A stretch of 64,000 nt of DNA, taken from NCBI GenBank assembly GCA_041686095.1, contig JAWLEN010000002.1:16866-80865 (forward strand), given 5' to 3'. The notes under the pieces were generated by a model that saw only the letters and a program-made list of their open reading frames with translations, was not told the DNA's origin and ran no database searches. Position 1 is the first letter of the stretch. Each line of letters opens with the position of its first letter. A program made the translations under genes and the position numbers. The stretch is from WJMT01 sp041686095. Its GTDB lineage: Bacteria; Acidobacteriota; Aminicenantia; Aminicenantales; Aminicenantaceae. Below, piece by piece: positions 43,092 through 50,514 of the stretch.

Positions 43092-43655
43092 TTATTTTTT
43101 GATCCGCTCCAAATATTTATCTTCTCGAGTATCTATGCGCAGGATATCTCCTTTTTTAATGAATTGAGGGACATTTATGGTGATTCCTGTTTCTAAAGTG
43201 GCTGGCTTACTGCTTGCTGTCTGGGTGGCTCCTTTGAGATAAGGTTCTGTTTTGGTGACTTTGAGGTCAACAGTCATAGGTGGATTGACTCCCACTGGAT
43301 TTCCTTCGTACATTTCTACAGAAAACACCACGTTGGGAATCAGATAATTGATGGCATCTCCAAGAATTTCTTCAGAAAGCCTAATCTGCTCATAATTCTC
43401 AGTATTCATGAATACATAAAGGTTGTTTTCTTTATAGAGATATTCCATCTCTATTTCTTCTAAATAAGCCTGTTCCACTTTGTCTTTTGATCGGAATCTA
43501 TGTTCATGAAGGGTTTGATCTTTGAGCTTTCTGAGTTTGGTCTGCATCAAAGCCTGTCCTTTTCCAGGTGTGACGTGGGATGTTTCCAACACTAAATAGA
43601 GTTCACCATTGATTTCTATGACCATGCCTTTTCTGATTTGAGTTGCGTTAATCAT
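43092..43655 (-). CDS. efp: translation elongation factor P
   Basis: 187 residues in three OB/KOW-type beta domains. EF-P relieves ribosome stalling at polyproline. The tip loop reads TPGKGQA with K32 at the position modified in many bacteria; Arg-type modification is excluded. The signature GNPVGVNPPMTVDLKV is present. No epmA, epmB or ymfI-like modification gene is in the window. It overlaps the GHMP kinase stop by 4 bp (ATGA). Confidence 0.96.
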   Translation of the reverse strand: MINATQIRKGMVIEINGELYLVLETSHVTPGKGQALMQTKLRKLKDQTLHEHRFRSKDKVEQAYLEEIEMEYLYKENNLYVFMNTENYEQIRLSEEILGDAINYLIPNVVFSVEMYEGNPVGVNPPMTVDLKVTKTEPYLKGATQTASSKPATLETGITINVPQFIKKGDILRIDTREDKYLERIKK

Positions 43656-44731
43656 TTGTTCTTATGGATTTTTATCCCGTTATCCACATGCACAATATAA
43701 GCCTTGGCTCCTGATTTTTCCAGTTTATTGGCTACTTTTTCTGCCCTGTCAGGAGCATAAGCGAAAATGCATCCACCCTCTCCGGATCCGTTTATTTTAG
43801 CTCCCAGGGCTCCTTCATCAAGAGCCGTCTTTATCATTTTATCTATTTTTGGAGATGAAATCTGTAAATAGTTTCTGATGACCTCCTGCTGCTGGGTAAG
43901 GAGGGTTCCGAATTTTTTATGATCAAATATTTTTTCTTTAAATAGAATTTCTCCCTGGGCGGTGATGTCTCGAGTCATGAGAGTGCCTTTTAAAAGTCTT
44001 TTTTCAATTTCAGGGAGTTTTTCAATTTCTTCTTTTATTTGTGAAGAAAGAGGACTTTGAAGACCAAAGTTGTTTATTTTTGTTTTTACGTGTGAAACAG
44101 CTTTCATGACATTGGATTTTATAAATCCTATAGTTCCGGTGGTGTCTTTTCGGATAAGTGAATCAGCAAGAACAAATTTTTTCAAAGGGCTTTTAAATTG
44201 AGTGACTTTTAGTTTTTTCCCAAAGTGTATACAGATGACCTGACCGAGAGATGATGAATAATGGTCCATCTTCCCTCCAGGTTCCTTAAATTCAGCCACT
44301 TCTGATTGAAAAGCCAGTTCAGCGATTTGTTTGGGATGGACCGATCTTTTTTCTCGGGCTGCTTTTAAAAGAAATCCGATCCAGGCCACCACCAATGCTG
44401 AAGAACTGGCAGTGCCTGAATTAATGGGAATAGCGCCCTGAACCCGGGCTTCCCATCCAGAGTGAGGAGTGATGTTTTTTCTTAGCAGGATATTCATTGC
44501 ACTCTTTAAGTAATCCCTTTCTTTAATGTAGGACAGCTCTTCTCCTAAAGGAAATTCATCTTTTTCTCCAATATCAGGAAGGTCTAGTTTGATCTTTTTA
44601 TCAGGAATAGCATTTCCTGTTATTGATATTCTTAGGTTTATGGCTCCAGCTATAATGGGGAGGCCAAAATAGTCTTGATGTTCTCCCAGCAGACACAATC
44701 TCCCTGGAGCCGATACCTTTAGTTTCTCCAT
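43652..44731 (-). CDS. GHMP-superfamily small-molecule kinase
   Basis: 359 residues. Motif 1 is GRLCLLGEHQDYFGLPI, similar to the galactokinase signature; the phosphate-binding motif 2 reads PINSGTASSSAL, and the C-terminal motif 3 is INGSGEGGCIFA. The substrate could be a sugar, a cyclitol or mevalonate-like; the EHQDY motif favours a sugar-type kinase. The predicted -10 box is 15 bp before the ATG and no ribosome site is seen, so the first gene of this operon may be read from an almost leaderless message. Confidence 0.8.
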   Translation of the reverse strand: MEKLKVSAPGRLCLLGEHQDYFGLPIIAGAINLRISITGNAIPDKKIKLDLPDIGEKDEFPLGEELSYIKERDYLKSAMNILLRKNITPHSGWEARVQGAIPINSGTASSSALVVAWIGFLLKAAREKRSVHPKQIAELAFQSEVAEFKEPGGKMDHYSSSLGQVICIHFGKKLKVTQFKSPLKKFVLADSLIRKDTTGTIGFIKSNVMKAVSHVKTKINNFGLQSPLSSQIKEEIEKLPEIEKRLLKGTLMTRDITAQGEILFKEKIFDHKKFGTLLTQQQEVIRNYLQISSPKIDKMIKTALDEGALGAKINGSGEGGCIFAYAPDRAEKVANKLEKSGAKAYIVHVDNGIKIHKNK

Positions 44732-44745
44732 TTCTATTGTTTCTT

Positions 44746-44773
44746 ATTATCTAAAGTATAAGAATCGTGTCAA
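44746..44773 (-). promoter_or_regulatory. promoter of the GHMP kinase-EF-P-AOR-aldolase operon
   Basis: Minus-strand TTGACA (44773-44768), 16 bp, GATAAT (44751-44746). Transcription would start near 44739, only about 8 nt before the kinase ATG. Confidence 0.55.
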
Positions 44774-44860
44774 ATTGTTTTGACCTTTGCGTTTCAATTT
44801 AATTTATTTTTTTATCTTGAAAATTTGAAGGTATGGCTGAAGCGATATTAAAGGAAGCCT

Positions 44861-45041
44861 TTCCAAAACCGTGATACATGTGAAGTATAATGTTTAATAA
44901 GGGGAGAGGGCGAGGGATGAGGAATCCCCTGTGAGGGCGGAGCGGGCAGGGTTCCTCTTTAGAGGGGAGCGAAGCCCGAACCGGGAGGGAGATTCCACGC
45001 TGGGGAATCGAGCGGGTGACGAATCCCTTGCCCTTCCCCTT
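44861..45041 (+). repeat. GC-rich dispersed repeat, full copy (A)
   Basis: 181 bp, about 95% identical to 48595-48776. A 40-bp AT-rich head (GTGATACA...TTTAATAA) precedes a GC-rich body whose ends pair: AAGGGGAGAGGGC near 44899 with GCCCTTCCCCTT at 45030-45041, 12 bp with one bulged G. Inside are GATTCC/GGAATC and CCTCT/AGAGG hairpins. It occupies most of the 415-bp gap between divergent operons. The ORFs that cross it on the minus strand are a by-product of the repeat. Confidence 0.9.
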
Positions 45042-45147
45042 CAAAAATCTGAAGGGAGCACAAGCCAAATCTGATTTTCAAATCCTTTTCTTGCAGAGCG
45101 TTTGGTTTGAGTCTATCATATATAATCTGATGGAATGAGGAGGCCGG

Positions 45148-45957
45148 ATGAAAGAACTTTGTTTTTTAGGAACGGGAGGTTCTCTTCCATGGAAAGACAG
45201 AAGCAATGCTTCTTTGGTTTTGAATATAGAAAATGATTTATTACTTATAGACTGCCCCGGGGATGCCTTTGGCAAGATAAAAAAATTAGATTTGGATCCT
45301 CGAAATATCTATTCTATATTTGTCACCCATACCCATCCAGATCATATTTATGGTCTTCCTGCCCTTATCCACAGTTTGATGTTAGTAGAAATGTCAATTC
45401 TCCTCTACGGCTCTGGAGAAACTATCAAGTTTTGCAAACAATTACTGGACCTTTTCAATCTATTAGACAAGAAGATAAAATGCCGGGTTCGATTCAAGAA
45501 GGTTTATCCGGATCAATTTTTTGAAATACACCGTTTTCTCCGGGCTTGCTCCATAAAAACACCGCATACATCATCATCACTGGGTATTTGTTTTGATTTT
45601 GGAGATGAGCAATTAAGACTTATTTACTCTGGAGATACGCCGGTGTATCTGCCTCTTTTTAAAAATAGTGGAAGTCCGGATATACTTATCCATGACTGCA
45701 GTGCTCCCTCCCGTTATTTTAAGAAGTATCCTTCTCTTTCAAAGATGCACACCAGTTCCCTTGATTTGGGGAAAATAGCCCAGCAAGCAGGAGTCAGATT
45801 CTTGATTCCCATACATTTTTTTGGTGAGCTGGACTATTCATTAGATGAGATTGAAAAAGAAATAAGAAAAAATTACAAAAACCGGCTGATGATCCCTAAA
45901 GATCTGGATAAGATAGAGATCTCCAAATCTTTATTATCAATAGATGTTGAAGCTTGA
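45148..45957 (+). CDS. metallo-beta-lactamase-fold hydrolase (RNase Z-like)
   Basis: 269 residues. The zinc-binding motif THTHPDH lies near residue 64, with further ligands in SGDTPVY and IPIHFFG. The N-terminal GTGGSLPWKDRSNAS loop is typical of the RNase Z / arylsulfatase-like branch. The exosite arm of true RNase Z is not obvious, so tRNA processing is uncertain. Its stop overlaps the upstream codons of the amidohydrolase gene. Confidence 0.85.
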   Translation: MKELCFLGTGGSLPWKDRSNASLVLNIENDLLLIDCPGDAFGKIKKLDLDPRNIYSIFVTHTHPDHIYGLPALIHSLMLVEMSILLYGSGETIKFCKQLLDLFNLLDKKIKCRVRFKKVYPDQFFEIHRFLRACSIKTPHTSSSLGICFDFGDEQLRLIYSGDTPVYLPLFKNSGSPDILIHDCSAPSRYFKKYPSLSKMHTSSLDLGKIAQQAGVRFLIPIHFFGELDYSLDEIEKEIRKNYKNRLMIPKDLDKIEISKSLLSIDVEA

Positions 45958-45980
45958 AAAATGATTCTCAAAGGATTGAG

Positions 45981-47603
45981 ATGATGAAAGAAATATCAGA
46001 CAAAAAAGCAGATCTCATTCTTAAAAATGGTCGATTTTGGACTGTTGATCCAGCCCATCCAAATGCTGAGGCAGTGGCTGTTCACAAAGGCCGGATTCTG
46101 GAAATTGGCTCCTGGGGACAAGTCAAACATTTTACGGATCAAAAAACCCAGTTCATTGATTTGGAGGGAGCTTTTGTGCTTCCTGGCTTTACTGACAGTC
46201 ATACTCATTTTTTGGAGGGCGGGCTCAGTCTTTCTTCCATTAACTTAAGGAATGTTAGCAGCAAAGAAGAGTTTGTAAAAAAGATAAAGAAAGAAGCTGA
46301 TGAGTTGGGAAAAAGAACATGGATAACAGGCGGAGAGTGGGATCATCAACAGTTTGATTCAAAACAGCTGCCAAAAAAAGAGTGGATTGATGGGATCACT
46401 CCAGAAAATCCAGTTTGTGTGAGCCGGAAAGATATGCACATGGTCTTTGCAAATAGCCTGGCATTAAAATTAGCTGGGATCAGCAAGCACACCTCTGATC
46501 CAGAAGGGGGTGAAGTAATGAAAGATCCTAAAACAGGAGAGCCCACTGGAGTACTGACAGATGCTGCTGTGGATTTGGTTCTGAAAAAGATTCCAGAGCC
46601 AGGATCTGAAGAAAAGATCAGGGCAGCCAAGAAAGCAATCGAGTTCGCCCATAAAAAAGGAGTGACATCTGTCCATGAAATGGGGCCCATCCATAATCTG
46701 GAGGTCTACGAAGAGCTTTATAAGCGACAGGAATTGGATCTTCGCATCTGTCTGTATCCGCCTATTTCTATCATAGATCATTGGCCTGAATCTCAATTAA
46801 AAAGGAAGGAGAAGAAGAATTTTTACAAGATGGGAGGACTGAAAGGATTTGTGGATGGTTCATTGGGCTCATCCACGGCCTTGTTTTTTGAACCCTACAC
46901 AGATAATGCAGACAAGAAAGGCCTATTGGCATCGGATATGTTTCCTGAAGGAAAAATGGAGGAGAGAATCCAGAAGGCGGATAAGGAGGGTCTCCAGGTG
47001 GCTGTTCATGCCATTGGTAATAAAGCCAACCACATCATTTTAAACATATTTGAAAATGTAATGAAATCAGGTCAAAAAAGAGACCGCAGATGGAGGATAG
47101 AGCATGCCCAGCACCTTATTTTTGAAGACATAGTTCGGATGGGAGAATTGGAGGTATTGGCTTCAGTCCAGCCATATCATTTGATTGATGATGGGCAGTG
47201 GGCAGAGAAAAGAATTGGTTCATCCCGGGTTCGTTATTCCTATCCTTATAGATCCTTACTGGAGAACAAGGTTAAACTGGTTTTTGGATCTGATTGGACT
47301 GTAGCCCCTCTAGATCCACTCTCAGGAATTTTTTCTGCTGTGACAAGAAGCACTTTGGACGGTAAAAACACTCAAGGATGGGTGCCCGAAGAAAAAATTT
47401 CTGTTCTGGAAGCGCTTAAAGGATGCACTATAAATCCGGCTTTTGCTGAATTTTCTGAAAACATCAAAGGATCCCTAAAAAAAGGCAAGCTGGCAGACAT
47501 GGTGGTGCTTAATAAAAACCTTTTGAATATAGATCCTTTTGAAATAAGGGATACCCAGATTTTAATGACCCTGTTTAATGGAAGGATTGTGTATAAAAAA
47601 TGA
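45981..47603 (+). CDS. YtcJ-type metal-dependent amidohydrolase
   Basis: 540 residues from the ATG at 45981, which follows AAAGGA by 5 nt; an upstream TTG at 45954 overlaps the previous stop and is less likely. The amidohydrolase metal motif is DSHTHF, with H in AVHAIGNKAN, H in IEHAQHL and D in FGSDWTV. The GSLGSSTALFF segment is typical of the YtcJ / amidohydrolase 3 group, which hydrolyses amides or N-formyl compounds. The real substrate is unknown. It overlaps the CaCA exchanger start by 4 bp. Confidence 0.9.
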   Translation: MMKEISDKKADLILKNGRFWTVDPAHPNAEAVAVHKGRILEIGSWGQVKHFTDQKTQFIDLEGAFVLPGFTDSHTHFLEGGLSLSSINLRNVSSKEEFVKKIKKEADELGKRTWITGGEWDHQQFDSKQLPKKEWIDGITPENPVCVSRKDMHMVFANSLALKLAGISKHTSDPEGGEVMKDPKTGEPTGVLTDAAVDLVLKKIPEPGSEEKIRAAKKAIEFAHKKGVTSVHEMGPIHNLEVYEELYKRQELDLRICLYPPISIIDHWPESQLKRKEKKNFYKMGGLKGFVDGSLGSSTALFFEPYTDNADKKGLLASDMFPEGKMEERIQKADKEGLQVAVHAIGNKANHIILNIFENVMKSGQKRDRRWRIEHAQHLIFEDIVRMGELEVLASVQPYHLIDDGQWAEKRIGSSRVRYSYPYRSLLENKVKLVFGSDWTVAPLDPLSGIFSAVTRSTLDGKNTQGWVPEEKISVLEALKGCTINPAFAEFSENIKGSLKKGKLADMVVLNKNLLNIDPFEIRDTQILMTLFNGRIVYKK

Positions 47604-48583
47604 TTTACCTATATTTTGCTGCTTTGGTGATATCCTTAATAGTGCTTTTTAAGTGCGCTGATTTTTTCATTGAAGGTTCTGTAGGCGTAGCTCATATTTT
47701 TAGCATACCTAAGTTAGTGGTGGGAATTGTTTTTATGGGACTTGCCACCACAGCGCCTGAGTTGGCGGTTTCGGTCCAGGCTGCATTTCTGGGGCATCCT
47801 GAAATATCTTTAGGAAATGCCATTGGCTCTGTTATAGCTGATGATGGAATTGCCATGGCTTTAGCAGGCATTGTGGCTTCTACGGCTATTATTGTCAACT
47901 GCCGTGTTCTGAGAATCATAGGCTTTTTTCTCCTGGGCGTTGATTTTTTTGCTTATTTATTAGTCATGAATGGAGAAGTAAGCCGTATCGAAGGAATGGC
48001 CTTATTAGGCCTTTTAGTTTTTTATTTTTTGCTCATTATTTTTATGCATAAGAGAAAAAAAGGATTCCTTCCTTCTTCTGAAGAACAGTTGGCCAAAGAG
48101 GAACATTATTCTGATGAGAACAGAAGCCGGAGGATTAGAAAATATATATTTTACTTTATAGGTGGAGTCATAGGAGTTGTGTTGACCAGCCGGGTTATTA
48201 TATGGTCAGCTGTCCATATATCCCATTATTTTTCTATTTCAGAAACAGTAATTGGCCTTACTGTGATTGCTATTGGAACCTCTCTTCCTGAAATCAGCAC
48301 AGCCGTGACAGCTGCTGTAAAGGGGGAAGGAGATATTGCTATAGGCAATATATTAGGAGCAGATGTGTTGAATATATTATGGATTATTGGGATGTCTGCA
48401 GTGGTCAGGCCTATTAATGTGGAAGTCGAAGTGATTCGATTCACCTTTCCCTATATGATACTTATCGTCACTGTTATGCTGGTTTCTATGAGGATAGGGT
48501 GTCGGTTTGGAAGATTAAAAGGAATCATTCTTCTATTCTTCTATATCATTTATTTTATTTGGACTCTGAAATTTTTCCTTTAA
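47600..48583 (+). CDS. CaCA-family cation/proton or sodium/calcium exchanger
   Basis: 327 residues with about ten transmembrane helices in two inverted halves. The second alpha repeat is canonical: GTSLPEISTAVTAA followed by GNILGADVLN. The first deviates: GLATTAPELAVSVQAA is acceptable, but its second part reads GNAIGSVIADDGIAMA where GSNI(A/F)N is expected. The acidic residues of both alpha repeats, needed for ion coordination, are present. It overlaps the amidohydrolase gene by 4 bp. The transported ion is inferred from the family. Confidence 0.88.
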   Translation: MIYLYFAALVISLIVLFKCADFFIEGSVGVAHIFSIPKLVVGIVFMGLATTAPELAVSVQAAFLGHPEISLGNAIGSVIADDGIAMALAGIVASTAIIVNCRVLRIIGFFLLGVDFFAYLLVMNGEVSRIEGMALLGLLVFYFLLIIFMHKRKKGFLPSSEEQLAKEEHYSDENRSRRIRKYIFYFIGGVIGVVLTSRVIIWSAVHISHYFSISETVIGLTVIAIGTSLPEISTAVTAAVKGEGDIAIGNILGADVLNILWIIGMSAVVRPINVEVEVIRFTFPYMILIVTVMLVSMRIGCRFGRLKGIILLFFYIIYFIWTLKFFL

Positions 48584-48594
48584 GAAAGGAAGAA

Positions 48595-48776
48595 TTCCCA
48601 AAACCGTGATACAGGTGAAGTATTATGTTTATTAAGGGGAGAGGGCAGGGGATGAGGAATCCCCTGTGAGGGCGGAGCGGGCATGGTTCCTCTTTAGAGG
48701 GGAGCGAAGCCCGAACCGGGAGAGAGATTCCACGCTGGGGAATCGAGCGGGTGACGAATCCCTTGCCCTTCCCCTT
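48595..48776 (+). repeat. GC-rich dispersed repeat, full copy (B)
   Basis: 182 bp, nearly identical to 44861-45041. Its body is closed by AAGGGGAGAGGGC (48634-48646) and GCCCTTCCCCTT (48765-48776). Unlike copy A it also has a perfect 7-bp inner hairpin, AGGGGAT/ATCCCCT, with loop GAGGA. It lies just after the exchanger stop and 130 bp before the redox operon. Confidence 0.9.
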
Positions 48777-48781
48777 ATATG

Positions 48782-48837
48782 TCAAATAAAATCTACCACG
48801 GTATTAGAAATGATTCCTTTAAGAATATTTTATTTGA
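48782..48837. promoter_or_regulatory. 11-bp inverted repeat upstream of the redox operon promoter
   Basis: TCAAATAAAAT (48782-48792) is a perfect inverted repeat of ATTTTATTTGA (48827-48837). The right arm ends 13 bp before the -35 box, and TATTTGATA occurs again inside the spacer/-10 region. This could be an operator, but no known regulator motif is recognised. Confidence 0.4.
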
Positions 48838-48850
48838 TAGAATAAAAAAA

Positions 48851-48878
48851 TTGACTTAAAATATTTATTTGATAAGAT
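48851..48878 (+). promoter_or_regulatory. promoter of the alanine-dehydrogenase-like/Nuo/Nfn operon
   Basis: TTGACT (48851-48856), 16 bp, TAAGAT (48873-48878), followed by GGAGGAGGA and the ATG at 48906. Confidence 0.6.
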
Positions 48879-48905
48879 GACTTGTTATCGATGGAGGAGG
48901 ACTTC

Positions 48906-50018
48906 ATGAACATTGGAGTCATAAATGAAAGCTCGAAAATAGAGAACAGAGCCGGTTTGTCTCCAAGCGGCGTTTCTTTCCTGGTAGAAAAAGGACATCA
49001 AGTATTTATACAGGCAGGCGCTGGGTTTAAAGCTGGTTACTCTAATGAAGATTTTGTTTCTTTAGGGGCTCATATTGTTTTCACTAAAGAAGAAGTTTTT
49101 GGGCGTTCTGATGTGGTGCTTAATATCTCTCCTCTAGACCAGGAGGAATGTGCTCTGGTTAGGGAAAATCAGATTCTGTTTGGCTTTCATCATCTTGCTG
49201 TAGCAAAAAAAGACATTATTGAGGGACTTATCAAGAAGAATGTCACTATGATAGGCTATGAGATAGTGAAAGACGGGGAAGAAGACCTCCCTTTTATAAG
49301 CAGCCTTAGTGAGATAGCAGGACAGATGTGTCATGTTATCTCAGGGCATTACCTGCAGTCTTGTTATGGAGGAAGGGGCTTGATTATTGGAGGAGTGGTC
49401 AGTGTCCCTCCAGCTACAGCTGTGATTGTTGGAAGCACCTTATTGGCAAGAAGTGCCATCAAAGCTATGATTGGGGCAGGGGCGCACACCATAGCCTTAG
49501 GTCGGTACATAGATAAGCTCAAAGAACTGGAAGAGATGACTCAAGGAAGATTGGTAACTCTGATGGCCAGTAATTACAATCTGGAGAGAATGGTTGAGAT
49601 AGCTGATATTCTTATCGGAGCTGTCCTGCGTCCAGGAGAAAGGGCTCCTGTTATGATCACCAGGGAAATGATCAAAAAAATGAAAAAGGGATCAATCATC
49701 ATTGATTTGTCTATTGACCAAGGTGGCTGTATTGAGACCAGTCGTCCCACCAGTTTGGAACACCCCACATTTATGGAAGAAGGAGTGATCCATTATTGTG
49801 TGCCAAATATCACTTCTTCTGTCAGCCGGACTTCAACTAAAGTTCTTTCAAATCTAGTGGTTCCGTATCTTCTGCAAATCGGAGAATATGGAATCAACGA
49901 AACTTTGAAAAGGAATCAAGCGCTGCGCTGTGGAGTGTATATTTATAAGAAAAATATGGTAAAAAAGAACATCGCAGAAAGATTTAATTTGCCGTTCAAA
50001 AAATTGGATCTTGATTGA
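48906..50018 (+). CDS. alanine dehydrogenase / transhydrogenase-like protein with altered active site
   Basis: 370 residues from the ATG at 48906, 5 nt after GGAGGAGGA. It is collinear with bacterial alanine dehydrogenase (L-alanine to pyruvate with NAD+): R15 in ENRAGL, H96 in FHHLA and D271 in IDQGG match catalytic positions. However, the KVKEP motif is replaced by N-I-S-P-L, so the pyruvate-binding K75 is a serine, and the Rossmann GxGxxG reads G176-S-T-L-L-A181. NAD binding and normal catalysis are therefore doubtful. It heads an operon whose next gene overlaps it by 8 bp. Confidence 0.82.
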   Translation: MNIGVINESSKIENRAGLSPSGVSFLVEKGHQVFIQAGAGFKAGYSNEDFVSLGAHIVFTKEEVFGRSDVVLNISPLDQEECALVRENQILFGFHHLAVAKKDIIEGLIKKNVTMIGYEIVKDGEEDLPFISSLSEIAGQMCHVISGHYLQSCYGGRGLIIGGVVSVPPATAVIVGSTLLARSAIKAMIGAGAHTIALGRYIDKLKELEEMTQGRLVTLMASNYNLERMVEIADILIGAVLRPGERAPVMITREMIKKMKKGSIIIDLSIDQGGCIETSRPTSLEHPTFMEEGVIHYCVPNITSSVSRTSTKVLSNLVVPYLLQIGEYGINETLKRNQALRCGVYIYKKNMVKKNIAERFNLPFKKLDLD

Positions 50019-50514
50019 TAAAAAGAAAAACAAAATAGAAGTGGAGAAGATTTTAAAAAAGTTCAATCCTGAAAGAAAAGAACTCATTCACATCCTCCAT
50101 AAAGTCCAAGCAGAGGAGGGGTTTATTTCTCCGGAAGCGATTTCTGAGATATCAAAATACCTCAGCATATCAGAGGGAGAAGTCTATGGTGTCTTGACTT
50201 TTTATAATGCCTTCACTCTAGAACCTAAAGGAAAGCATACCATCACCATTTGCATGGGAACAGCATGTCATGTTCGAGGCGCCCCAGCTGTACTGGATGA
50301 GTTTTCCCGACTGCTGGATATTTCACCCGGTCAGACCACAGAAAACAAGAATTTTACTTTGGAAACAGTAAACTGTGTGGGAGCTTGCGCTTTGGGGCCT
50401 ATAGTCATTACAGATGGAGATTACCATGGACATGCCACTGCCAGAGATGCCAAAAAAATACTCCATCATTTGAAAGAGGAAAAAGATAAGAATAAGGATA
50501 ATGAAAAAAGCTGA
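50011..50514 (+). CDS. NuoE-like [2Fe-2S] thioredoxin-fold subunit
   Basis: 167 residues from a TTG start overlapping the previous stop. The helical N-terminus is followed by a thioredoxin-like fold with cluster ligands in CMGTACHV and NCVGACALGP (C-x4-C and C-x3-C). It matches the 24-kDa subunit of complex I and the HydA/HndA-type small subunit of bifurcating enzymes. It would pass electrons from the NuoF-like flavoprotein encoded next, which overlaps by 14 bp. Confidence 0.93.
   Translation: MIDKKKNKIEVEKILKKFNPERKELIHILHKVQAEEGFISPEAISEISKYLSISEGEVYGVLTFYNAFTLEPKGKHTITICMGTACHVRGAPAVLDEFSRLLDISPGQTTENKNFTLETVNCVGACALGPIVITDGDYHGHATARDAKKILHHLKEEKDKNKDNEKS

Noticed and set aside
44799..45068. 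89-codon minus-strand ORF similar to the ORF at 48555-48785
   Set aside because: Both ORFs lie in the GC-rich dispersed repeat; their similarity comes from the repeat, they lack ribosome sites and the protein is Pro/Arg-rich without a fold.
48555..48785. 76-codon minus-strand ORF resembling the one at 44799-45068
   Set aside because: Same reason: it is a reading of repeat copy B and overlaps the end of the CaCA exchanger on the other strand.
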